Below the pieces are notes generated by a model that saw only the letters and a list, made by a program, of their open reading frames with translations, was not told the DNA's origin and did no database searches. Both the position numbers and the translations under genes were made by a program. 64,000 nucleotides of DNA, taken from Duganella sp. BJB476 (GTDB lineage Bacteria > Pseudomonadota > Gammaproteobacteria > Burkholderiales > Burkholderiaceae_D). This document shows positions 1-8,573 of this stretch, piece by piece. The stretch spans positions 62,001 through 126,000 of the forward strand of contig NZ_QVIO01000010.1 in assembly GCF_003416895.1 (NCBI RefSeq), written 5' to 3'. Each line of letters opens with the position of its first letter. The stretch's first letter is position 1.

Positions 1-1734
1 GATGAATTCAACGGCGTATTCCAGCGACATCTGGATAGGCGGCACCAGGCGCACTGCCTCGTCGGTACCCGACGAACGCACGTTGGTCAGCTGCTTGCCC
101 TTGATCGGGTTGACGACCAGATCGTTGTCGCGCGAGTGGATACCGATGATCATGCCTTCGTACACCGGGTCGTTGTGGACCACGAACATACGGCCGCGAT
201 CCTGCAGTTTCCAGATCGCGTAGGCCACGGCGGCGCCGTCGTCCTGCGAGATCAGCACGCCGTTGCGACGGCCGCCCAGTTCGCCCTTGGTATTATCCAC
301 TGGCGCGTATTCGTCGAACACGTGCGACATCAGGCCGGTACCGCGGGTCAGGGTCATGAATTCGCCCTGGAAGCCGATCAGGCCACGCGCCGGGATCTTG
401 TATTCCAGACGCACACGGCCTTTGCCGTCGGATTCCATGTTCTGCAGGTCGCCACGACGACGGCCCAGTTCTTCCATCACGCCGCCCTGGTTGGCTTCTT
501 CAACGTCAACGCTCAGTTGTTCGAACGGCTCGTGGCGCACGCCATCAACCATCTTGAACACCACGCGTGGACGCGATACGGCCATCTCGAAACCTTCGCG
601 ACGCATGTTTTCGATCAGGATGGTCAGGTGCAGCTCGCCGCGACCCGATACTTCGAACGTGGTGTCGTCGTCGGTTGCGGCAACGCGCAGAGCGACGTTG
701 GCTTTCAGTTCTTTGTCCAGACGGTCGCGCAGTTGACGCGAGGTCACGAACTTGCCTTCGCGGCCGGCCAGCGGCGAGTTGTTGACCATGAAGTTCATGG
801 TCAGGGTAGGCTCGTCGACGGTCAGCATCGGCAGCGGATCCGGGGTGTCCAGCGCGCACAGCGTCGAACCGATGCCGATTTCGTCGATACCGTTGATCAG
901 GCAGATGTCGCCGGCGACAGCTTCGTTCACCAGCACGCGCTCCAGGCCCTTGAAGTTCAACACCTGGTTGATGCGGCCTTTGATCGGGGTAGCGCCTGGG
1001 CCATTGATGACCAGAACGTCCTGGCCGACCTTGACGGTGCCACGGTTGACGCGGCCAATGCCGATCTTGCCGACGTAGGACGAGTAGTCCAGCGACGTGA
1101 TTTGCATCTGCAGCGGGCCTTCCGGATTGTCGTCGCGGACAGGCACGTGTTCCAGGATGGCGTCGAACAGCGGCTTCATGTCGCCATCGCGCACTTCTTC
1201 GGTCAGGCCGGCGTAGCCGTTCAGGCCCGAAGCGTAGACGACCGGGAAGTCCAGCTGTTCATCGGTTGCGCCCAGCTTGTCGAACAGTTCGAAAGTCTGG
1301 TTGATCGCCCACTCAGGACGTGCGCCTGGACGGTCGACCTTGTTGACGACGACGATAGGCTTCAGGCCCAGCGCCAGTGCCTTGCGGGTCACGAAGCGGG
1401 TCTGTGGCATCGGGCCTTCCTGCGCATCGATCAGCAGCAGAACCGAGTCCACCATCGACAGCACGCGCTCCACTTCGCCGCCGAAGTCGGCGTGGCCTGG
1501 GGTGTCGACGATGTTGATGTGGGTGCCTTCGTACTCAACAGCGCAGTTCTTCGACAGAATCGTAATGCCGCGCTCCTTTTCGAGGTCGTTCGAGTCCATG
1601 ACACGGGTGTCGACCGCTTGGTTTTCACGGAAGGTGCCGGACTGACGCAGCAGTTGATCCACCAGGGTAGTTTTACCGTGGTCAACGTGGGCGATGATGG
1701 CGATATTACGAATTGCGCGTTTTGTAGTAGACAT
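1..1734 (-). CDS. typA: Ribosome-associated translational GTPase TypA/BipA (3' end cut by window edge)
   Basis: Translating the minus strand from the ATG at 1734 gives 578 codons open to the window edge, starting MSTTKRAIRNIAIIAHVDHGKTT. The P-loop H-V-D-H-G-K-T-T is at residues 16-23, followed by the D-T-P-G-H G3 motif and N-K-V-D G4 motif. Domain II, the EF-G-like domains and the start of the TypA-specific C-terminal domain follow. TypA is usually a little over 600 residues, so about 30 are missing. It is an EF-G-like GTPase that binds the ribosome and supports 50S assembly and stress or low-temperature growth (family knowledge). It follows truB on the same strand after about 140 bases and has its own extended -10 promoter, so it may be transcribed separately. 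Confidence 0.97.
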   Translation of the reverse strand, partial: MSTTKRAIRNIAIIAHVDHGKTTLVDQLLRQSGTFRENQAVDTRVMDSNDLEKERGITILSKNCAVEYEGTHINIVDTPGHADFGGEVERVLSMVDSVLLLIDAQEGPMPQTRFVTRKALALGLKPIVVVNKVDRPGARPEWAINQTFELFDKLGATDEQLDFPVVYASGLNGYAGLTEEVRDGDMKPLFDAILEHVPVRDDNPEGPLQMQITSLDYSSYVGKIGIGRVNRGTVKVGQDVLVINGPGATPIKGRINQVLNFKGLERVLVNEAVAGDICLINGIDEIGIGSTLCALDTPDPLPMLTVDEPTLTMNFMVNNSPLAGREGKFVTSRQLRDRLDKELKANVALRVAATDDDTTFEVSGRGELHLTILIENMRREGFEMAVSRPRVVFKMVDGVRHEPFEQLSVDVEEANQGGVMEELGRRRGDLQNMESDGKGRVRLEYKIPARGLIGFQGEFMTLTRGTGLMSHVFDEYAPVDNTKGELGGRRNGVLISQDDGAAVAYAIWKLQDRGRMFVVHNDPVYEGMIIGIHSRDNDLVVNPIKGKQLTNVRSSGTDEAVRLVPPIQMSLEYAVEFI

Positions 1735-1806
1735 GGTCGTTATATTTGCTGAAAAACTGCGGGTGCGTACATGACGTACGGGAGTGGCCAATTTCTGGAA
1801 CCGCGT

Positions 1807-1812
1807 AGTATA
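1807..1812 (-). promoter_or_regulatory. Extended -10 promoter candidate for typA
   Basis: On the minus strand TGCTATACT provides a TG-extended -10 (TATACT), about 70 bases before the typA ATG. No good -35 hexamer is visible at 17 bases, which is compatible with an extended -10 promoter. Confidence 0.4.
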
Positions 1813-1875
1813 GCATGTTGCGGTGCAACTCCCTCTGAAATCCTGACTATTTTCAAAGAGTTGCTTTATTGGGGC

Positions 1876-2799
1876 TTAGGGTTGGGCAAAGGCGATCAAA
1901 CGTTCCGGCGCCAGGATGCTGTACTCACCCAGCATGGCGGTGCCGAGCAGCTTGTCGTCGAGGTAGACGCGGACCCTGCCTTCTTCCGCCGGCACTGTCA
2001 CCGGCTCCTTGCCCAGCGCCAGGCGCTGGCCGTTGAGGAAGCGCTTGGCCAGCTCGGCGTTCAGCTGCACCGCCGGGAAACTGGACAGCAAGGCATCGAC
2101 CGGCGCCAGCAGACTGAGCGGCGCTTCGTGGGCGATCAACTGCTCCAAGGTCAGCATGCCGTCCATGGTCAGCGCGCCGACCTGGGTGCGGCGCAGCGCG
2201 TTCAGGTGGGCGCCGCAGCCGAGTGCTTCGCCGATGTCCTGGCCCAGCACGCGGATGTAGGTACCCTTGCTGCAGGTGACCACCAGCTTCAGGAACGGCG
2301 CCTCGTAGGACACCAGCTCCAGCTTGTGGATGATGACGTTGCGCGCTTCGCGCTCGAGCGTGATGCCGGCGCGGGCGTACTCGTACAGCGGCTTGCCGTC
2401 GCGCTTCAGGGCCGAATACATCGGCGGCACTTGCGCGATCGGGCCGCGGAATTTTTCCAGCACGGCGTGGATCTGCTCCAGCGTGACGTTGACGTCGTGG
2501 CTGGCGATGACTTCGCCCTCGGTGTCGCCGGTGTCGGTGGTCTGGCCCAGGTGCACCGTGGTTTCGTAGGTCTTGTCGGCTTCCAGCAAGTCCTGCGAGA
2601 ACTTGGTGGCCTCGCCAAAGCACAGCGGCAGCAGGCCGGTGGCGAACGGGTCGAGGGTGCCGGTGTGGCCGGCCTTCTTGGCGTTCAGCACGCGCTTGGC
2701 CTTGATCAGTGCATCGTTGCTGGAGAAGCCGACCGGCTTGTCGAGCAGCAGCACGCCGTCGACCAGGTCGCGGACTTTTTTAGTATGGTTTTGCTTCAT
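1876..2799 (-). CDS. truB: tRNA pseudouridine(55) synthase TruB
   Basis: 307 residues, the usual TruB length. It isomerises U55 in the T-loop of tRNAs to pseudouridine in the cytoplasm. The TruB signature G-H-T-G-T-L-D-P is present with the catalytic aspartate at residue 50, preceded by the L-L-L-D-K-P-x-G-x-S-S-N motif. A PUA-like C-terminal region follows. The gene starts with ATG 13 bases after the rbfA stop, the standard rbfA-truB order at the end of the nusA-infB operon. Confidence 0.97.
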   Translation of the reverse strand: MKQNHTKKVRDLVDGVLLLDKPVGFSSNDALIKAKRVLNAKKAGHTGTLDPFATGLLPLCFGEATKFSQDLLEADKTYETTVHLGQTTDTGDTEGEVIASHDVNVTLEQIHAVLEKFRGPIAQVPPMYSALKRDGKPLYEYARAGITLEREARNVIIHKLELVSYEAPFLKLVVTCSKGTYIRVLGQDIGEALGCGAHLNALRRTQVGALTMDGMLTLEQLIAHEAPLSLLAPVDALLSSFPAVQLNAELAKRFLNGQRLALGKEPVTVPAEEGRVRVYLDDKLLGTAMLGEYSILAPERLIAFAQP

Positions 2800-2812
2800 C
2801 GGTGCAGCGTGC

Positions 2813-3229
2813 TTACTCGCCGTCCTTGTTCTCTTCGGCTGGTGCCTGGTCGTCGTCCAGCGAGCGGGTGCTGTTGGCCTGGTCGATCAGCAAGGACAGT
2901 TCCATGCCGCGCGCGGTCGAGGTGTCGTGCACGAAGTGCAGCATCGGCAGCGTGTGGATGTGCAGGCGCTTGCCCAGCTGGCCACGCATGTAGCCGGCCG
3001 CGGCGGACAGGCCGTCGACGGTGTTCTTGACCTGCTCCTTGCTGTCTTTCAGCATGGTGAAGAAGATCTTGGCGTGCGCGTAATCCGGGGTCACCTGCAC
3101 TTCGGTGATGGTGATCATGCCGACGCGCGGGTCCTTCAGCTCGTAAGCGATGATTTCGGACAGGTCGCGCTGGATCTGGTCGGCCACGCGCTGACCGCGC
3201 TGGGGTATGTTTTTACTATGTTTAGCCAT
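2813..3229 (-). CDS. rbfA: 30S ribosome-binding factor RbfA
   Basis: 138 residues starting MAKHSKNIPQRGQRVADQI, the normal RbfA N-terminus. The reading frame stays open 15 codons further upstream, but that extension has no family similarity, so the ATG at 3229 is preferred. RbfA is a single KH-like domain protein (here roughly residues 5-115) that binds pre-30S particles and assists 16S 5'-end maturation. The tail is acidic and variable. It lies 90 bases after infB and 13 bases before truB, in the same operon. Confidence 0.95.
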   Translation of the reverse strand: MAKHSKNIPQRGQRVADQIQRDLSEIIAYELKDPRVGMITITEVQVTPDYAHAKIFFTMLKDSKEQVKNTVDGLSAAAGYMRGQLGKRLHIHTLPMLHFVHDTSTARGMELSLLIDQANSTRSLDDDQAPAEENKDGE

Positions 3230-3319
3230 GATATACGGTACTGCTTTCCATAAACGCCAAGTGGACGGTAGCAAGTATGCTCCCGTCCACCCGGTTAAAA
3301 CTACTCTAATCGCAACTGA

Positions 3320-6190
3320 TTACAGCGTACGAGCGATTTCCTGAACTTCGAACACTTCCAGGGAGTCGCCCACCTGGATGTCGTTGTAGTTCTTCAGCGA
3401 CAGACCGCACTCCAGGCCGGCGCGTACTTCTTTCGCATCGTCCTTGAAGCGTTTGAGCGAGTCGATCTCGCCGGTCCACACCACGATGTTGTTGCGCAGC
3501 AGGCGTACCGAGGACGAACGCTTGACCACGCCATCGGTGACCAGGCAACCGGCAATCGCGCCGACTTTCGAGACCAGGATGACCTGGCGAATCTCGACCT
3601 GACCGATAACGGTTTCGCGCTTCTCCGGTGCCAACATGCCCGACAACGCCGATTTGATCTCGTCGATCGCATCGTAAATGATGTTGTAGTAGCGAATGTC
3701 CACGCCGTTCGACTCGGCCAGCTTGCGCGCCTGTGCATCGGCACGGGCGTTGAAGCCAATGATGACCGCTTTCGAGGCGACCGCCAGGTTGACGTCCGAT
3801 TCGGTGATGCCGCCGACCGCTGCGTGCACAACCTGTACGCGCACTTCGGAAGTCGACAGTTTCTGCAGCGAGCTGACCAGCGCTTCCTGCGAACCCTGCA
3901 CGTCGGTCTTGATGATCAGCGGCAGGTTCTTCACTTCGCCTTCGGCCATCTGGTCGAACATGTTTTCCAGCTTCGCGGCTTGCTGCTTGGCCAGTTTCAC
4001 GTCGCGGAACTTACCTTGACGGAACAGGCCGATCTCACGGGCTTTACGCTCGTCAGCCATGACCATGACTTCTTCACCGGCTTGCGGCACTTCGGTCAGG
4101 CCCTGGATTTCGACCGGGATCGAAGGACCGGCTTCGTTGATCGCCTTGCCGTTCTCGTCCAGCATGGCGCGAACGCGACCGAAGGAGGAACCCGCCAGGA
4201 TCACGTCGCCGCGCTTCAGCGTACCGGATTGCACCAGGATGGTCGCGACCGGGCCCTTGCCCTTGTCCAGACGTCCCTCGACCACCAGACCGCGCGCAGG
4301 CGCGTCGATCGGGGCTTTCAGCTCCAGCACTTCGGCTTGCAGCAGCACCTGTTCCAGCAGGGCGTCGATGCCCTGGCCGGTCTTGGCCGACACCGGCACG
4401 AATGGCGATTCGCCACCGTATTCTTCCGGCACCACTTGTTCGGCAACCAGTTCCTGCGTTACACGGTCAACGTTGCCGCCCGGTTTGTCGATCTTGTTGA
4501 TCGCGACAACCAGAGGCACGCCGGCCGCTTTCGCGTGGGCGATTGCTTCCTTCGTTTGCGGCATCACGCCGTCGTCGGCCGCCACCACCAGGATGACGAT
4601 GTCGGTTGCTTTCGCACCGCGGGCACGCATGGCCGTAAAGGCTTCGTGACCTGGCGTATCGAGGAAGGTGATCATGCCGCCCGGCGTATCGACGTGGTAA
4701 GCGCCGATGTGCTGGGTAATGCCGCCGGCTTCGCCCGACGCCACTTTGGCGCGGCGGATGTAATCCAGCAGCGAGGTCTTGCCGTGGTCGACGTGACCCA
4801 TGACGGTGACCACAGGAGCGCGCGGCAGCGATTCGAAGTGAGCGTGCTCACCCTGGTCGGCCAGCAGTGCTTCCGGATCGTCCATCTCGGCGGCGAACGC
4901 CTTGTGCCCCATTTCCTCGACCAGAATCATCGCGGTTTCCTGGTCCAGCACCTGGTTGATGGTGCACATCTGGCCCAGCTTCATCAGTTGCTTGATGACT
5001 TCGGAAGCCTTGACGGACATCTTGTGCGCCAGTTCGGCCACGGTGATGGTTTCCGGCACGTAGACGTCTTTGATGACGGCTTCGGTCGGCGCCTGGAAAT
5101 TGGTTTCGCGGTCATCGGAGTGCGAGCCACGACGGCCGCCACCCTTGCCACCACTGCGCCAGCCGTCACGGCCACCGGAACCGGTGTTGCCACGGCCCTT
5201 GTTGGCGGTGCTGCCAGGTGCGCCGCGTTTCTTGGCGTCGTCCTGCCAGGTCGACGAGACATTGGCCGACTTGATCGACTTCTTGTCCGCGGTGACAGGC
5301 TTCTTGTCGCCAGGCTTGTCGCCCGGTTTGGCGACGGCGCCGGTGGCTGGCTTGTGCAGCGTGCCTTCGGCAACCTTGGCCTTGACCGGCGCAGGCGCTG
5401 GTTCAGGGGCTTTGATGGCGCGACGCGGCGCGTTCATCATGGCCTTGATTTGGGCGACTTCGTCAGCCACGGCTTTGCGTGCCAGCTCGGTGGCGGCCGC
5501 TTTGTCGGCGGCTTCCTTGGCGGCGGCGGCAGCCTTCTTCTTGGCTTCGTCGGCAGCGGCTTTCTTCTTCTCTTCGGCGGCGGCGTCGGCCACAACCGGC
5601 GCAGCGCCGGCAGCGGTGGCGGTCGCGGCGGCAGCAGCCTTGGCGGCGGCTTTCTTCGCTTCGGAGTCGGCTTCCTTCTTGGCTTCGGCTTCGGCGGCGG
5701 CGGTGGCTTTCGCTTGCGCTTCCTTCTCCGATTCCAGCTTGGCCAGGCGCTCCTGCTTCTCGCGCAGTTCCGCTTCCTGACGTGCGATCAGTTCTGCTTG
5801 CTTACGTGCTTCTTCTTCACGGCGAGCGACTTCGGCCTCGTCCACCACCGGGGCGGCAGGCGCCACCGGCGCGGCGGCAACCGGCTCGTCGCGCTGGACG
5901 AAGGTACGCACCTTCTTCACAGCGACCTGAATCGTGCGGGCCTTGCCATTGGCGTCGGCCTGCTTGATTTCAGTGGTTTCTTTGCGCGTCAGCGTGATCT
6001 TCTTCTTTTCGGTATCAGCCGATGCACCGTGGGTACGGCGCAAGTGATCAAGCAGCTTATCCTTATCATCTTTCGACAATGGATCTGACGTCGAACTTTT
6101 TTCGACGCCGGCAGAACGCAGCTGCGTCAGCAGCAAATCTGCAGGCATCTTCAGTTCGGTGGCAAATTGGGCTACGTTGTTACTCGCCAT
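3320..6190 (-). CDS. infB: Translation initiation factor IF-2
   Basis: 956 residues. The N-terminus (MASNNVAQFATELKMPADLL) is an IF2_N domain, followed by a long linker very rich in Ala, Lys and Glu (roughly residues 100-300), a Gly/Arg/Ser-rich stretch and a second IF2_N-type domain. The GTPase domain begins near residue 455 with G-H-V-D-H-G-K-T-S, followed by D-T-P-G-H-E and N-K-I-D, then the C1 and fMet-tRNA-binding C2 domains. It brings initiator tRNA to the 30S subunit and promotes subunit joining. It sits 46 bases after nusA. Length and domain order are normal for betaproteobacteria. Confidence 0.98.
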   Translation of the reverse strand: MASNNVAQFATELKMPADLLLTQLRSAGVEKSSTSDPLSKDDKDKLLDHLRRTHGASADTEKKKITLTRKETTEIKQADANGKARTIQVAVKKVRTFVQRDEPVAAAPVAPAAPVVDEAEVARREEEARKQAELIARQEAELREKQERLAKLESEKEAQAKATAAAEAEAKKEADSEAKKAAAKAAAAATATAAGAAPVVADAAAEEKKKAAADEAKKKAAAAAKEAADKAAATELARKAVADEVAQIKAMMNAPRRAIKAPEPAPAPVKAKVAEGTLHKPATGAVAKPGDKPGDKKPVTADKKSIKSANVSSTWQDDAKKRGAPGSTANKGRGNTGSGGRDGWRSGGKGGGRRGSHSDDRETNFQAPTEAVIKDVYVPETITVAELAHKMSVKASEVIKQLMKLGQMCTINQVLDQETAMILVEEMGHKAFAAEMDDPEALLADQGEHAHFESLPRAPVVTVMGHVDHGKTSLLDYIRRAKVASGEAGGITQHIGAYHVDTPGGMITFLDTPGHEAFTAMRARGAKATDIVILVVAADDGVMPQTKEAIAHAKAAGVPLVVAINKIDKPGGNVDRVTQELVAEQVVPEEYGGESPFVPVSAKTGQGIDALLEQVLLQAEVLELKAPIDAPARGLVVEGRLDKGKGPVATILVQSGTLKRGDVILAGSSFGRVRAMLDENGKAINEAGPSIPVEIQGLTEVPQAGEEVMVMADERKAREIGLFRQGKFRDVKLAKQQAAKLENMFDQMAEGEVKNLPLIIKTDVQGSQEALVSSLQKLSTSEVRVQVVHAAVGGITESDVNLAVASKAVIIGFNARADAQARKLAESNGVDIRYYNIIYDAIDEIKSALSGMLAPEKRETVIGQVEIRQVILVSKVGAIAGCLVTDGVVKRSSSVRLLRNNIVVWTGEIDSLKRFKDDAKEVRAGLECGLSLKNYNDIQVGDSLEVFEVQEIARTL

Positions 6191-6236
6191 TCAGTCCTCT
6201 TTTCTATGTGTCGCGGAGATGATAAAGATACTCAAA

Positions 6237-7802
6237 TTAAGCCTTTGCGGATTCGGCAAGACTCCATGCCTTGGCTTGCAAGCCTTTGGCACGATCGTCG
6301 TACTTTGAGTCAACCAACTTCATCTCATCGTCGGTCACATCTTCAAATTCACTCTTAATCAGTTCTCGTGCACGGTCGGCGGACAGGGCCAGGATGGCGC
6401 CAAATTCGTCGTAAGCCAGTGCAGCAAATGCTTCTACAGTCTTGATACCAGCCAGGCCGAGCTTGCCGGCGGTGACGCGGTCCATGCCTTCCAGACCGAC
6501 CAGCGCCTCGTCCATGCCTTCCAGGCCTTCTTCCGAAGCGATCGCTTCGGTGACCAGGGCGTCACGGGCGCGGGTGCGCAGTTCGTTGACGGTATCTTCG
6601 TCGAACGATTCGATTTCCAGCATTTCGGAGATCGGCACGTAAGCGATTTCTTCCAGGCTGGCAAAGCCCTCTTCCACCAGGATGTCGGCGACTTCCTGAT
6701 CGACGTCCAGTTTTTCCATGAACAGTGCACGCACTGCCGCGGTTTCCTGGGCTGCCTTGTCGGCCGATTCTTCGGCCGTCATGATGTTGATCTTCCAGCC
6801 GGTCAGGTCGGAAGCCAGGCGCACGTTCTGGCCGGAGCGGCCGATCGCGATCGCCAGGTTTTCCTCGTCGACCACGACGTCCATCGCGTGCTTCTCTTCG
6901 TCAACCATGATCGACGAGACGTTGGCCGGAGCCAACGCGCCGATGACGAATTGCGCCGGGTCTTCGGACCACAGCACGATGTCGACGCGTTCGCCGCCCA
7001 GCTCACCGGTCACGGCCTGCACGCGCGAACCGCGCATGCCGACGCAAGTACCGATCGGGTCGATGCGCTTGTCGGCCGTGTACACGGCGATCTTGGCGCG
7101 GACGCCCGCATCGCGTGCCGCCGATTTAATTTCCAGCATGCCTTGCTCGATTTCCGGCACTTCCAGCTCGAACAGCTTCATGATGAAGTCTGGAGCGGTG
7201 CGCGACAGGATCACTTGCGGGCCGCGCATATTGCGGTCGATACGCAGGATGAAGGCGCGGACGCGGTCACCGATACGCAGGTTTTCTTTCGGGATCATCT
7301 GGTCGCGTGGCAGGCGGGCTTCGATCTTGCCCGATTCGACGATCGCGTCGCCGCGTTCCATGCGCTTGATGGTGCCGGTGACGAGCGAGTCGCCGCGTTC
7401 CAGGAAGTCCACCAGGATCTGTTCGCGCTCGGCGTCACGCACGCGCTGCAGGACGACCTGTTTGGTGTCTTGCGCAAAGCGGCGGCCGAATTCGACGGAT
7501 TCGATAGGCTCTTCGATGTGGTCATCCACTTCGATGTCCGGAATCTGTTCCTTGGCTTCGAAGTGCAGAATCTCCTGGTCCGGCAGTTGCAGGCCAGCCT
7601 CGTCGGGCACAACGTGCCAGCGACGGAAGGATTCGAACTCACCCGACTCGCGGTCGATCGAAACGCGGATATCGACTTCACCTTCATAGCGTTTCTTCGT
7701 GGCTTGCGCCAACGCGAACTCCAACGCGCCGAAAACCACATCTTTATCGACGTTTTTCTCACGCGCCAGCGCGTCTACCAATAACAAAACTTCGCGACTC
7801 AT
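6237..7802 (-). CDS. nusA: Transcription termination/antitermination factor NusA
   Basis: 521 residues with the full NusA layout: N-terminal RNA-polymerase-binding domain (about 1-125), S1 domain, two KH domains (G-M-R-G-S-R-V-Q-A and I-G-R-S-G-Q-N-V-R motifs), then two acidic helix-hairpin-helix repeats (about 370-500). It modulates pausing, intrinsic termination and rRNA antitermination. The start ATG overlaps the rimP stop as ATGA (7799-7802), implying translational coupling. In E. coli NusA represses its own operon through leader termination; the leader at 8288-8442 here is a plausible target (inference). Confidence 0.98.
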   Translation of the reverse strand: MSREVLLLVDALAREKNVDKDVVFGALEFALAQATKKRYEGEVDIRVSIDRESGEFESFRRWHVVPDEAGLQLPDQEILHFEAKEQIPDIEVDDHIEEPIESVEFGRRFAQDTKQVVLQRVRDAEREQILVDFLERGDSLVTGTIKRMERGDAIVESGKIEARLPRDQMIPKENLRIGDRVRAFILRIDRNMRGPQVILSRTAPDFIMKLFELEVPEIEQGMLEIKSAARDAGVRAKIAVYTADKRIDPIGTCVGMRGSRVQAVTGELGGERVDIVLWSEDPAQFVIGALAPANVSSIMVDEEKHAMDVVVDEENLAIAIGRSGQNVRLASDLTGWKINIMTAEESADKAAQETAAVRALFMEKLDVDQEVADILVEEGFASLEEIAYVPISEMLEIESFDEDTVNELRTRARDALVTEAIASEEGLEGMDEALVGLEGMDRVTAGKLGLAGIKTVEAFAALAYDEFGAILALSADRARELIKSEFEDVTDDEMKLVDSKYDDRAKGLQAKAWSLAESAKA

Positions 7803-8287
7803 GCTTTGCGTCCCTTAAAAACCACCTGTGGCACCAAGCGTGCCTTATCCATATCGGCGAGCGTAAACTCCAACAGCGCCGGACCATCAGTACCTTCAAA
7901 TTCCAACGACAAATTATCGCCCTGGGGTTCTTGCAGAATCCCCTGGAACGATTTCCGGTTGTTCGTACCCGGCATTGCGGTGCGGAGTTTGACGATTGCT
8001 TCGCAACCGGCAAAGCGCACGAAATCTTCCAGCTTGCGCACCGGGCGATCCAGCCCTGGCGACGAGATTTCGAGACGCTCGTAATTCACGTTCTCGACCG
8101 TCAGCACGTGCGACAGCTGGTGACTGACCGTAGCGCAATCTTCTACGGTAATCGGGCCTTTTTCTTCGGCATCGGCGGCGGTGAAATCGATAAACACGCG
8201 CAGCACTCCGCGCTCGGCCCGTTCGACATCAACCAGCTCATAGCCCAGACCGGCGACGGTCTTTTCAATTAAATCCGGCAGCTGCAA
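7799..8287 (-). CDS. rimP: Ribosome maturation factor RimP (TTG start)
   Basis: 162 residues from a TTG at 8287, beginning (M)QLPDLIEKTVAGLGYELVDVE, which is how RimP proteins normally start. A good ribosome-binding site (GGAG, 6 bases upstream) supports this TTG. The frame stays open to an ATG at 8368, but that extension would run through two terminator-like hairpins and poly-U tracts of the leader, so it is rejected. RimP binds 30S precursors early in assembly. The conserved I-S-S-P-G-L-D-R-P motif is present. The stop overlaps nusA by ATGA. Confidence 0.93.
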   Translation of the reverse strand: MQLPDLIEKTVAGLGYELVDVERAERGVLRVFIDFTAADAEEKGPITVEDCATVSHQLSHVLTVENVNYERLEISSPGLDRPVRKLEDFVRFAGCEAIVKLRTAMPGTNNRKSFQGILQEPQGDNLSLEFEGTDGPALLEFTLADMDKARLVPQVVFKGRKA

Positions 8288-8323
8288 GAAATTCTCCAAA
8301 TCAAGGCCTGTTTCCAACTTATT

Positions 8324-8376
8324 AAAAACAGACCGTTCAAAACGGTTCACCAAAAAAAAAATGGGCATCTGCCCAT
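8324..8376 (-). promoter_or_regulatory. Tandem terminator-like hairpins in the rimP-nusA-infB leader (putative attenuator)
   Basis: Read on the minus strand, stem ATGGGC/GCCCAT with loop AGAT (8361-8376) is followed directly by a run of about ten T residues (8352-8361). A second stem ACCGTT/AACGGT with loop TTG (8332-8346) is followed by CTGTTTTT (8324-8331). Both lie inside the untranslated leader, after the promoter at 8449-8477 and before the rimP TTG at 8287. A CATCTG about 20 bases upstream can pair with CAGATG inside the first hairpin, a possible antiterminator. Rfam describes a rimP-leader attenuator in other proteobacteria (recalled from the literature, not searched). Confidence 0.7.
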
Positions 8377-8448
8377 CTTCTTGTAATACCAGCCAGATGA
8401 AAGCATTCTTAGGGAAGCAACCCGAGAAGAACTTTTACTAGGCTGGTT

Positions 8449-8477
8449 ATTATAACCTTATATGATCTGCGCTGCAA
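8449..8477 (-). promoter_or_regulatory. Sigma-70 promoter for the rimP-nusA-infB-rbfA-truB operon
   Basis: On the minus strand TTGCAG (8477-8472) and a perfect TATAAT (8454-8449) are separated by 17 bases. The -10 sits in the palindrome GGTTATAATAACC. The predicted start near 8442 gives a leader of about 155 bases containing two hairpins. Confidence 0.7.
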
Positions 8478-8516
8478 TGCCGCACGGGGCGGAAAAGCAG
8501 GCTTACAACAATTCAT

Positions 8517-8535
8517 AAAAGGCTACAAGCCTTAC
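8517..8535 (-). terminator. Probable terminator after rluB
   Basis: On the minus strand the stem AAGGCT/AGCCTT with loop TGT runs into TTTTAT about 40 bases after the rluB stop. A second GC-rich stem (GGGGC-GCAA-GCCCC) lies between it and the stop. Moderate strength only. Confidence 0.45.
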
Positions 8536-8573
8536 AAACAGGGGCTTGCGCCCCGTTTTGCACGCGGCGGGAC

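Noticed and set aside
8288..8368. N-terminal extension of RimP from an ATG at 8368
   Set aside because: It would translate through leader hairpins and T tracts and has no family similarity; the TTG at 8287 has a good ribosome-binding site.
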